A stretch of 64,000 nucleotides of DNA. Source: Ardenticatenaceae bacterium (lineage in GTDB: Bacteria; Chloroflexota; Anaerolineae; Promineifilales; Promineifilaceae). Positions 34,036-41,342 of the stretch are shown here, one piece after another. Numbering within the stretch: the first letter of the stretch is position 1; the number at the start of each line of letters is the position of its first letter. The DNA is taken from assembly GCA_020634565.1 (NCBI GenBank), contig JACKBN010000017.1:1-64000 (forward strand), given 5' to 3'. The notes below the pieces were generated by a model. That model was not told the DNA's origin. It made no database searches and worked only from the letters and a program-made list of their open reading frames with translations. The position numbers and the translations under genes were made by a program.

Positions 34036-35505
34036 TTAGCTTGCGGTTTGAGCGACAGCGCCTTCAAACTCGCTGGCCAGGGGCAGAGAGACTTCAAACA
34101 CAGCGCCCTGCCCGTTGCCTTTGCTAGACAAATGCAGGGAACCTTGCATGAGTTGGATGATGGCCTGCACGATAAAAAGCCCCAGCCCCAAACCGCGCCG
34201 CTCATCCACGTTGCTGCCACGATAGAAAAGATCACACACTTTGGCTTGTTCAGCCAGGGGAATGCCAATGCCGCTGTCACGAACTTCAAGGCAGATTTGC
34301 GTGCCATCCACCCAAAAATGGACATGCACATCCGTTTCTTCGGCAGAATATTTGAGCGCGTTGGAAATCAGGTGATTCACAATTTGTTCTAGCAAGTTAA
34401 AGTCAGTTTGAACGGCCGTTTTCAGTTCCGGCAAAAAATGAAATTGTAGGCGTGAGGCGTCGCTGACTTCGCGATTGATTCGTTTTATCAACTGTTGGCA
34501 CAGTTCATTGAAAGCAAATGATTGGTAAGACGGCTGTATCCGGGCGCGTTGCGCCTTATCCACCAAAGTCACGTCTTTCAGCAAATCATTCAGGTAAAAG
34601 ATGGCATCATTGATGCGCTGGTGCGCTGCCTCGCGCCGCTCCAGGGGGAGGCGATCGTAATATTGGCGCAGGATTTCTGAAGAGCTGTTAATCACAGAAA
34701 GCGGGGTGCGAAACTCGTGCGAAACCACCGTAATAATCCGAGACTGCATCTCACCCAAGCGCGTTTCTGCTTCCAGGGCGAGAGCCAGTTTTTCGCCCAG
34801 GCGCTGCTCCCGCACCAAAGATTGCTCCAGGGCCTGGGTGCGGGCCGCTACGGCCGCTTCCAACGCTTCATTTTGCACCCGGTAAGCGGCCGTTTCCGCA
34901 CGTGCCTGCTCCGAAATCCGTACCTGTGTTAAGGCTTCCCGTAAATTACGGTGCCACACATAAACAATAATAGGAAACGCCGACACCATGATCATCAAAA
35001 TGATGTAGCGCACCACTGGCTCTTCGCTGTATGGAACATTGGCCGGGTTCATAACATCCAACCACGTCATGTACCCGCCCAAACCCCAATTGATCACGGT
35101 GACTAAGACGCTGGCCTTGGTACCCACCACAAAGCCAGACAAAATCGGCGTAATGGCAATGACCGCAAAAAACGGCGTACCAACCATGCCATCAGGGTGA
35201 ACCAAAGCGGCAAAAGCAAACGTCACCCAAAAAGTGATTGCAATCAGATACTCCGCCCCACGGATGTACCCCTGATTCAAAATCAGCTTGCTAATTACCA
35301 GCCCGGCCAGCAAAGCCATTGAAATGATGAGGTATTGTTCGGAATTCGGGGACGTGGCCACGAAGGGCCACAGCAGCAGCGTCATGACCAAAAATAGCGT
35401 ACCGGCCCTAAAAATGAGATTGCACAACGCAACCCTGCGTCGGCTTTCATCATCTAGCACGTCGGGGGCATCTAGCCAGGTCCGCAATTTTTGAAGAGTG
35501 CTCAT
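34036..35505 (-). CDS. Orphan membrane sensor histidine kinase
   Basis: A 489-residue kinase. Residues 25-185 contain about six hydrophobic helices forming a membrane sensor region, then a coiled coil (190-250), a HisKA dimerisation domain with His263 in VVSHEFRTPLS, and HATPase_c with NHLISNALKYS, VRDSGIGIP and GLGLGLFIV. No response-regulator gene is adjacent, so the partner lies elsewhere. The ribosome site is weak. Convergent with the SNase gene. Confidence 0.9.
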   Translation of the reverse strand: MSTLQKLRTWLDAPDVLDDESRRRVALCNLIFRAGTLFLVMTLLLWPFVATSPNSEQYLIISMALLAGLVISKLILNQGYIRGAEYLIAITFWVTFAFAALVHPDGMVGTPFFAVIAITPILSGFVVGTKASVLVTVINWGLGGYMTWLDVMNPANVPYSEEPVVRYIILMIMVSAFPIIVYVWHRNLREALTQVRISEQARAETAAYRVQNEALEAAVAARTQALEQSLVREQRLGEKLALALEAETRLGEMQSRIITVVSHEFRTPLSVINSSSEILRQYYDRLPLERREAAHQRINDAIFYLNDLLKDVTLVDKAQRARIQPSYQSFAFNELCQQLIKRINREVSDASRLQFHFLPELKTAVQTDFNLLEQIVNHLISNALKYSAEETDVHVHFWVDGTQICLEVRDSGIGIPLAEQAKVCDLFYRGSNVDERRGLGLGLFIVQAIIQLMQGSLHLSSKGNGQGAVFEVSLPLASEFEGAVAQTAS

Positions 35506-35549
35506 TTACTTTCGAGGTAGCTAAATAAGAGAAATCATACTGTTACGAC

Positions 35550-36002
35550 TTACTTTAAACGCTTGCTTTCTAAATTTGCGTGCATATTTAAATAACGGAG
35601 CCAGGCGCCCAAAGTAATTTGCCCATACTGATTATGCTTAACGCGTGAAAATTGATCGGCTTGCTGGTTATCTAACTCTTCAGCGAGCGCCACCGTTCTT
35701 TTGCGAGCCATACGAAACTCCGTTTTTAACTGCTCCCAGCTGCGATTACGTGAGGGCCGGTAATTATCATATTCATCTTCTGTAAAAGGTTCTCCCAACC
35801 CCACCCGCAATCGGCTCTGTCCCCACTGTTCAATGCCAATAATATGGCTCAAAACCTGTCGATTCCGCTCACTATCGGCAAGCTTATCCAGCTTCTGGTT
35901 TAATGATTCGCCACTCGCCGTAAGCTTTTCTCCCCAAGCCGTCATCGTCCACTTTTTAGCCGGGCGCTCTAACAAAAAATGCGTTATCAACTGTTGTATC
36001 AC
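35550..36002 (-). CDS. DinB-like four-helix protein
   Basis: About 151 residues; the start is taken as a GTG 9 nt after AGGGAG. An in-frame ATG at 36047 would make it 165 residues. A predicted DinB/DUF664-type helical bundle: VLSHIIGIEQWGQSRLRVGLG, an EDEYDNYRPSRNRSW segment, and the closing YGQITLGAWLRYLNMHANLE with a histidine placed like the metal ligands of the family. Members are often thiol transferases or of unknown role. Not in an operon. Confidence 0.6.
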   Translation of the reverse strand: MIQQLITHFLLERPAKKWTMTAWGEKLTASGESLNQKLDKLADSERNRQVLSHIIGIEQWGQSRLRVGLGEPFTEDEYDNYRPSRNRSWEQLKTEFRMARKRTVALAEELDNQQADQFSRVKHNQYGQITLGAWLRYLNMHANLESKRLK

Positions 36003-36009
36003 AATAGAG

Positions 36010-36113
36010 TTCTCCCTAATTGAGAAGTCAGTTGAAGATTGGACCATTTTTGCTTACGACAAAAGCAGGTTCAGCAAAGAGAACGGTCCAATCTTGGTTT
36101 GATTTCTCCCTAA
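36010..36113. repeat. Inverted repeat flanked by 10-bp direct repeats
   Basis: AAGATTGGACC (36035-36045) and GGTCCAATCTT (36085-36095) pair perfectly with a 39-nt spacer. The segment is bordered by identical TTCTCCCTAA at 36010-36019 and 36104-36113. Read on the minus strand, both borders are Shine-Dalgarno-like (TTAGGGAGAA). It may be a small insertion with target duplication or a regulatory leader. Confidence 0.5.
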
Positions 36114-36173
36114 GTTTCAGGATTTGGAGCAGGTCAGGCATGCCTGGATGGTTGGCAGCAAAAGTTTAAGCGC

Positions 36174-37166
36174 TTAGGGTTCCCACTGGTAATGCACTAG
36201 AGCCGTGACGTAATAGCTACCTTGCCAAAGCTCTAAGCCAACGACCCAGCTACCCCAATTCAACCCGGCGTACTCTTCCGTGCCGGGGCGATAGTAAGAG
36301 TAGTAGTTCAACGCCTCATACGCCTCGGGCAACACCACAAAACCGGGCGTGCCACCATGCAGAATTTCGTTGCAAGCGGTTTCGGTTGCGCCTACAAAAT
36401 CGTTTTGCAGGCGAGGTAGCAGCACTTGGGCAGGTGTCCCCAAAATCGGCTCACCGCTGCCAGCGGCATTGCCCCAGTTGTAGCTGGTCGGATCGCTGAA
36501 CAAATTTTGGTTGTCCAGGCGGGTTTCGGCTTCGTACCAGAGCAGGCGCACGCGCAGGTCACGCTCCGGGTGGATCAGTTGGGATAAAAGCGTATCGTCC
36601 TGGTTGGCTACGGCCGTTCTAAACTGTTCAAGCACGTCGAATACGGCCGTATTCCCGCAAAATGTCTGGTCGGCCACAGCACCGGTCAGAAAGCGACTGT
36701 TCACCCAGCCAGCCAGATTGCCACGCTGCACCGGCACCCAGGTAGAGCCAGACACCAGCTGACCGCTGCCGGTAATCGCCACATCCGTAGCATCCGGTGG
36801 GATGGTGCCCACAATGCCAAAGTCCACGCCAGGGCCAGAACGCACATTAAGCACATCGTTTGGTTCCACAAAAATGACGGCGAAGTCAGCTGCGCCGCCG
36901 GTGCTTGGGGCTGTTGTTGGGGGAATCTCGGTAGGAACGGGGACGTTGGTTGGCGAATCGGCCGCTACCGTCTCGGTAGGTAATTGCTCAGGCTGGCTGG
37001 TAGGAACGGCCGTTGGCTGATCGGGGGCGGGTTCTGTGGCGGAAACGGCCGTAGGCACGGCCAATGTCGGCACGGGCGTCGGCAGCCCATCCGCAGAACC
37101 ACAAGCGCCCAACAACACAACAGCCATCACCCCCACCAACCATCTCATCTTCCGCGAAATATCCAT
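36174..37166 (-). CDS. Secreted lipoprotein with SH3b domain
   Basis: About 330 residues; the ATG follows AAGGATTGGGT. Lipobox VVLLGAC, then a Pro/Thr/Val-rich linker of about 65 residues, then a bacterial SH3 domain (EPNDVLNVRSGPGVDFGIVGTIP, then GSTWVPVQRGNLAGWVNSRFL), and a C-terminal domain of about 160 residues with no recognised family. SH3b domains commonly bind cell-wall or surface ligands. It is probably exported and lipid-anchored; the function is unknown. Confidence 0.75.
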   Translation of the reverse strand: MDISRKMRWLVGVMAVVLLGACGSADGLPTPVPTLAVPTAVSATEPAPDQPTAVPTSQPEQLPTETVAADSPTNVPVPTEIPPTTAPSTGGAADFAVIFVEPNDVLNVRSGPGVDFGIVGTIPPDATDVAITGSGQLVSGSTWVPVQRGNLAGWVNSRFLTGAVADQTFCGNTAVFDVLEQFRTAVANQDDTLLSQLIHPERDLRVRLLWYEAETRLDNQNLFSDPTSYNWGNAAGSGEPILGTPAQVLLPRLQNDFVGATETACNEILHGGTPGFVVLPEAYEALNYYSYYRPGTEEYAGLNWGSWVVGLELWQGSYYVTALVHYQWEP

Positions 37167-37183
37167 ACCCAATCCTTAAAAAT

Positions 37184-37254
37184 GGGACGCTGATAAACGC
37201 GGATAACGCGCATGATGAGGAAAAATCAGGGCAAATCTCTGTTTATCAGTGTCC
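37184..37254. repeat. GGGACGCTGATAAAC palindromic repeat
   Basis: The ends GGACGCTGATAAAC and GTTTATCAGTGTCC pair at 13 of 14 positions. A second, better-preserved copy lies at 62062-62124, which makes this a dispersed family. Confidence 0.75.
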
Positions 37255-37264
37255 TGTTTACGTG

Positions 37265-38353
37265 CTAAATGTTGAACTTGACGTTAATGATATCGCCATC
37301 TTGCATGATGTACGTCTTGCCTTCCTGGCGCAGCTTGCCTGCGTTGCGCGCCTGGGGCAGCCCACCCAACTCTACCAGCTCATCGTAGGCCACCGTTTCG
37401 GCGCGGATGAACCCTTTGGCCAAATCCGTATGGATGGCAGCAGCGGCATCAACGGCCGTTGCTTCCCGCTTGATGGTCCAGGCCCGCACTTCATCTTCAC
37501 CCACGGTAAAGAAGGATTGCAGCCCCATCAAATCATAGCTCAGGCCAATCACCCGATCCAGACTAAGCTCTGTCACGCCGTACTCTTCCATGAACATTTC
37601 CAGCGATTCAGTATCTCCCGCAGCGCTCAGCTGTGACAATTCCATCTCCAGCTTACCGCGCAAGTTGGTCACCACCGTCAGCGGGTGGTCGTAATCCACG
37701 CTGACTTCATCCTGGTCATCCCCAATATTGATGATGACCACAGTCGGTTTAAGGGTGAGCAGGCCATAGCCACGCAGCATTTTTTCCTGTTCGTCGGTGA
37801 GATCGAGGGTGCGCAACGGCCGTTCCTCGCTCAACGCCTCATCCAACTGTTGGAACAGGGTCAGCTCCGCCTGGGCCGCCGCCTTATTTTTGGTCGCTCC
37901 CTTGCGCAAGCCATCCTCGATCTTCTCGATGCGCCGCTCCACAACACCCAAATCATTCAGCAGAAATTCGGTGTCCAGAATTTCCAGATCGCGCGCGGCG
38001 TCCACACTGCCGTCGGGATGTGGCACCAGGTCCGACACAAAGGCGCGCACCACATGCACAAAGCCATCCAACCCGGACAAATGGTTGAGCAGTTCGCCGC
38101 TCATGCCACCGCCCTCGTTGGCCCCTTTTTTGATGCCCGCCACATCTGTGTAGGTGATCTTGGCAAAGGTGGTTTTCTTGGGGTTAAACATCTTGGTTAG
38201 CACATCCACACGGGGATCATAGACATCGACAACGGCCGTTAACACATCAAAACGGCCGCCCATGCTTTGTCCCGTCGGGGCATCCCCCTTGGTGAGGGCA
38301 TTAAAAATGGTGGTTTTGCCGCTGCTGGGCAACCCGATAATTCCTAGTTTCAT
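37265..38353 (-). CDS. ychF: Ribosome-binding ATPase YchF
   Basis: A 362-residue Obg-family P-loop protein that binds ribosomes and prefers ATP. Motifs: G1 GLPSSGKTT (7-15), YTDVAGIKKGANEGGGMSGE (switch II/G3 region), a coiled-coil insertion (VERRIEKIEDGLRKGA), VVIINIGDDQDE in place of a canonical NKxD, and a C-terminal TGS domain (FFTVGEDEVRAWTIKREATA through IMQDGDIINVKFNI). Length and motif order are standard. Confidence 0.95.
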   Translation of the reverse strand: MKLGIIGLPSSGKTTIFNALTKGDAPTGQSMGGRFDVLTAVVDVYDPRVDVLTKMFNPKKTTFAKITYTDVAGIKKGANEGGGMSGELLNHLSGLDGFVHVVRAFVSDLVPHPDGSVDAARDLEILDTEFLLNDLGVVERRIEKIEDGLRKGATKNKAAAQAELTLFQQLDEALSEERPLRTLDLTDEQEKMLRGYGLLTLKPTVVIINIGDDQDEVSVDYDHPLTVVTNLRGKLEMELSQLSAAGDTESLEMFMEEYGVTELSLDRVIGLSYDLMGLQSFFTVGEDEVRAWTIKREATAVDAAAAIHTDLAKGFIRAETVAYDELVELGGLPQARNAGKLRQEGKTYIMQDGDIINVKFNI

Positions 38354-38394
38354 AATCTTCCCTAAGTAGCCAAAATTTGGTCGTTTTTGTCAAC

Positions 38395-38443
38395 AGATTT
38401 CGCAGACTTAAAGGGTTTCTCATCTGGTTAATCGGCGAAATCT
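38395..38443. repeat. AGATTTCGC inverted repeat
   Basis: AGATTTCGC (38395-38403) and GCGAAATCT (38435-38443) pair perfectly. The word ATCTGCGAAATCTG inside the menD insert (7226-7250) is related, so this may be another dispersed-repeat family. Confidence 0.55.
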
Positions 38444-38485
38444 TTGATCGTGTTCTTTAAAGCATGTTCACTCATACATGCAAGG

Positions 38486-39490
38486 CTAATTTTCGACGCG
38501 CTGCAACGACCAATCATCAATGAAGAAGCCGTTGCTGGCCAGACCATACCGGCCACGCATCCCCACACCAATGCGCACCGTCTGATCGGTGCTAATAGTA
38601 AAGGTGTGTTCAAACACGCCCCAGGTGCCAAAGCCCGCCCCAAACGTCAGCCAACCAGTACCGCCGCTGGGCGAAATAAAGCGTACTTCCCCCGCGTTGG
38701 GGTCGCCGGCGAACTGTTTGCCGCCATCATAGCTGGCCACCAAATCAGGGTATATGTACACGGTGAAAACGTAGGTACCCGCCGGCAGAGCGATATCCTG
38801 CAACAGGCGCAGGCTAATGGGACCGTTACCTTTAAATGCTTTAATGGTGTACTCGCCATCCCGAATGAAGAGGCCGCGCTCACTTTCAGGCAGTTGGTAA
38901 TAGGGCAGCACACGCGTTTCCGGCGGGAACCAGACATCCCATTCCTGGCTGCCAAAGCCAGTCGGGCCCGTATCGTATTCCATAGTCCAGCCGTTAGGCA
39001 GTTGGAATTCTGGGGCACCAAACATGTTGTACCAGCCATCTTCAAAAGAGCCATTAACCAGCAGGTTGCCGCTCAAAACAGGCACGGCCGGTACGGTGGG
39101 CGGCGGTGGTGGTTGGGTATTAACAGGGGCAGCAGTGGTTGGTACGGCCGTTGGTTCCTCGGTTGGTTCAGCGGTGGGGGTGTCGGTGGGAACGGCCGTT
39201 TCCACAGGCACATCGGTGGGAATGGGCGTGCTGGTGGCTGGCGGCGGCAGCGTGGGCGGTGGGGGCAGCGTTTCGGTAGGCACCGGTGTCGCGCTGGGTA
39301 CCTCGGCTACTTCCTCAACATCCATGGCTGCCGTTTGCGCTGTCACAGTGAGAGAAACGGCCGTGTCTACGGTCGCCTGAATATCCATTTCTACCGGCTC
39401 TTCCGTCTCTGTCACGCTCTGGCATGCCGCTATACCCAACAGCAAAAGTAAAAGCAACAGCCATCTAAGAGAAAAAACTGTTCTTTTCAT
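38486..39490 (-). CDS. Secreted lipoprotein with Pro/Thr linker and jelly-roll-like domain
   Basis: A 334-residue protein; the ATG follows GGAGGAAGTACGTCAAT. Lipobox LLGIAC, then about 100 residues of PT-rich repeats (TETLPPPPTLPPPATST-like), then a beta-rich domain beginning LLVNGSFEDGWYNMFG and ending GFFIDDWSLQRV, the pattern of carbohydrate-binding-module-like jelly rolls. Likely surface-bound and possibly carbohydrate-binding; the ligand is unknown. Confidence 0.7.
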   Translation of the reverse strand: MKRTVFSLRWLLLLLLLLGIAACQSVTETEEPVEMDIQATVDTAVSLTVTAQTAAMDVEEVAEVPSATPVPTETLPPPPTLPPPATSTPIPTDVPVETAVPTDTPTAEPTEEPTAVPTTAAPVNTQPPPPPTVPAVPVLSGNLLVNGSFEDGWYNMFGAPEFQLPNGWTMEYDTGPTGFGSQEWDVWFPPETRVLPYYQLPESERGLFIRDGEYTIKAFKGNGPISLRLLQDIALPAGTYVFTVYIYPDLVASYDGGKQFAGDPNAGEVRFISPSGGTGWLTFGAGFGTWGVFEHTFTISTDQTVRIGVGMRGRYGLASNGFFIDDWSLQRVEN

Positions 39491-39649
39491 ATTGACGTAC
39501 TTCCTCCAGTTCAAGCAACCCACCAAACGTATTTGGAGAACCGCCAAGCGATTTTCCTGTGGTTTGCCTAAGCAAAAGCCAAAGAAGAATTTATTGCCTT
39601 CTAACCACTTTTGGCCTTCACAATTCGTGCCACACCCATATAAAGAATA

Positions 39650-39687
39650 ATGGGTAACGTCCTGCCCTGCCGGGCTTAGTTACCCAT
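39650..39687. repeat. Nested hairpin in a 265-bp gap
   Basis: ATGGGTAAC and GTTACCCAT pair perfectly around an inner GCCC/GGGC stem. On the minus strand it is followed by ATTATTCTTT, so it could act as a weak terminator for the gene at 39756. Nothing else was seen between 39491 and 39755. Confidence 0.6.
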
Positions 39688-39755
39688 CTGTGTAACACTT
39701 TTCACAATCAAAATGAACCGTGCAAATTGTATGCAGGTGAGTTTGAATTAGCAAA

Positions 39756-40289
39756 TTAGCCACCACCAACCAGATTGAACAACTCCGCCGCCAACAGCAC
39801 CAAACCAGAACAAACCAGACCCAACAAAAAGCTTTGGTAAGCAAACCGCACAAACCGGTACTTCTGATATCCTAAATACACACCCAACTCATAAACTTCC
39901 CGAATTTGCGCCTCATACACCTGCTCGGGCGTCTGCATAATCTCCTTCATCACGTCGGCATACGCTTCATATTCCATGTTCATAAAGCTGCCAAAAAACA
40001 GAATGTTGCAATCCAACTTTTCCACATTCGGCCGAAAATCAAAATTCAGCTTGGGCATCACGGCATATGCGGCACAAAAGATCGTCAGAATGCAAAATAA
40101 AATAAGCACCACAACAGGCCAGCGCAGCAGCGGATCGTTCAAATAACCAATGGAAAAAGTCGTAACCACTGCCGCCAGCGTCAGCATAATATTGGCCTTC
40201 ACGTCAGCCATGGCGCTAAGTTGGACATGGTGCATACGCGTTTGGCGCAGCAGATGATCAAGATGAGTACCGGGTGTAATCGGGGTCAT
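39756..40289 (-). CDS. DUF5706 / Pycsar-effector-like membrane protein
   Basis: A 177-residue protein. After a helical start it has the signature LSAMADVKANIMLTLAAVV leading into two adjacent hydrophobic helices (about residues 35-80), then an amphipathic helical region and a final hydrophobic helix (about 150-172). This matches the layout of PycTM-type effectors (DUF5706), which disrupt membranes when cCMP or cUMP accumulates. No nucleotide-cyclase gene is adjacent, so a defence role is only a possibility. The second ATG is chosen because GGAGG lies just before it. Divergent from R2lox. Confidence 0.6.
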   Translation of the reverse strand: MTPITPGTHLDHLLRQTRMHHVQLSAMADVKANIMLTLAAVVTTFSIGYLNDPLLRWPVVVLILFCILTIFCAAYAVMPKLNFDFRPNVEKLDCNILFFGSFMNMEYEAYADVMKEIMQTPEQVYEAQIREVYELGVYLGYQKYRFVRFAYQSFLLGLVCSGLVLLAAELFNLVGGG

Positions 40290-40380
40290 AGGTTCCTCCA
40301 ATGATGCCTGTTTTCTTTGGCGAAAATTGTCGATATTGTAAACTTACTTGCAACACAGCGATAGAGGGAGAAAACAATAA

Positions 40381-41280
40381 ATGACCCACCAACAATTTCT
40401 CACAACCAGTCGTGGCTTGCAGCGCGACACACCGCCTATGCGTCTCTATGAAAAGGCCAAGCGGCTGGGCATCTGGAACCCCAGCGACATTAACCTGACA
40501 CAAGACAAAACAGATTGGCAGAAGCTAGCTGACGACGAAAAAGATCTGCTGCTGCGCCTGACGGCCATGTTCCAGGCGGGCGAAGAAGCCGTCACGCTCG
40601 ATTTGCTGCCGTTGATCATGGTTATTGCTCAAGACGGCCGTCTTGAGGAAGAAATGTTCCTCACCACTTTCTTATTTGAAGAGGCCAAACACACTGACTT
40701 TTTCAACCGCTTCCTAACCGAAGTCGTACAGGCCGATCCCGACCTCAGCCATTATCACACTGAAAATTACCACACCGTTTTTTACCAAGCGCTACCCCAG
40801 GCCCTGCAAGCATTGCAGCACGACACCTCTCCAGCGGCCCAAATCCGCGCCTCCGTCACCTACAACATGATTGTGGAAGGCGTCCTGGCCGAAACTGGCT
40901 ACCACGCCTACTTCACCGTCATGCAGCAAAACAACATCCTGCCCGGCGTGCGCGAAGCCATCCGCCTGCTGCAGCAAGACGAATCCCGCCACATCGCCTA
41001 CGGCATCTTCCTGCTCTCCCGTCTTGTGGCCGCCGATGATAGTTTGTGGGACATGCTGGAAGAAACGATGAACGAGCTGCTGCCCCCCGCCCTTGGCGTG
41101 GTTGGCGACGCCTTTGCCGCCTACGAGCAAATGCCCTTTGGCCTGGAAGAGTCCGTCTTCACCGATTACGCGCTGAATCAGTTCCAAAAGCGCGTCGAGC
41201 GGCTAGAAAAAGCGCGCGGCGCCTCGCTGGAAGAAATCTACCGCGTCACCCAACGCGCCATCGACGAAAACGATAGTTAA
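40381..41280 (+). CDS. R2-like ligand-binding oxidase (R2lox)
   Basis: A 299-residue ferritin-like oxidase with a predicted Mn/Fe centre. Metal ligands line up with the characterised Geobacillus enzyme at a constant offset of one: E68, E101, H104, E166, E201 and H204. The residues that form the ether cross-link in that family are both present, V71 (EEAVT) and Y161 (YNMIVE). This supports R2lox rather than ribonucleotide reductase R2, which is also shorter of the usual tyrosyl-radical context here. It binds a long-chain fatty-acid-like ligand in known members; the physiological substrate is unknown. Monocistronic, ending at a strong terminator. Confidence 0.88.
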   Translation: MTHQQFLTTSRGLQRDTPPMRLYEKAKRLGIWNPSDINLTQDKTDWQKLADDEKDLLLRLTAMFQAGEEAVTLDLLPLIMVIAQDGRLEEEMFLTTFLFEEAKHTDFFNRFLTEVVQADPDLSHYHTENYHTVFYQALPQALQALQHDTSPAAQIRASVTYNMIVEGVLAETGYHAYFTVMQQNNILPGVREAIRLLQQDESRHIAYGIFLLSRLVAADDSLWDMLEETMNELLPPALGVVGDAFAAYEQMPFGLEESVFTDYALNQFQKRVERLEKARGASLEEIYRVTQRAIDENDS

Positions 41281-41283
41281 AGC

Positions 41284-41325
41284 AAGAGGTGGGGTTCTGC
41301 CGCAAACAGCAGAACCCCACCTCTT
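41284..41325. terminator. Strong bidirectional terminator
   Basis: A perfect 17-bp stem (AAGAGGTGGGGTTCTGC and its complement) with an 8-nt loop lies between the convergent R2lox and giant surface-protein genes. Confidence 0.9.
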
Positions 41326-41342
41326 GTGTTTAGAAAAACCGG

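Noticed and set aside
40381..41280. Ribonucleotide reductase R2 subunit
   Set aside because: Ligand spacing, length and the V71/Y161 pair match R2lox, and no R1 gene is adjacent.
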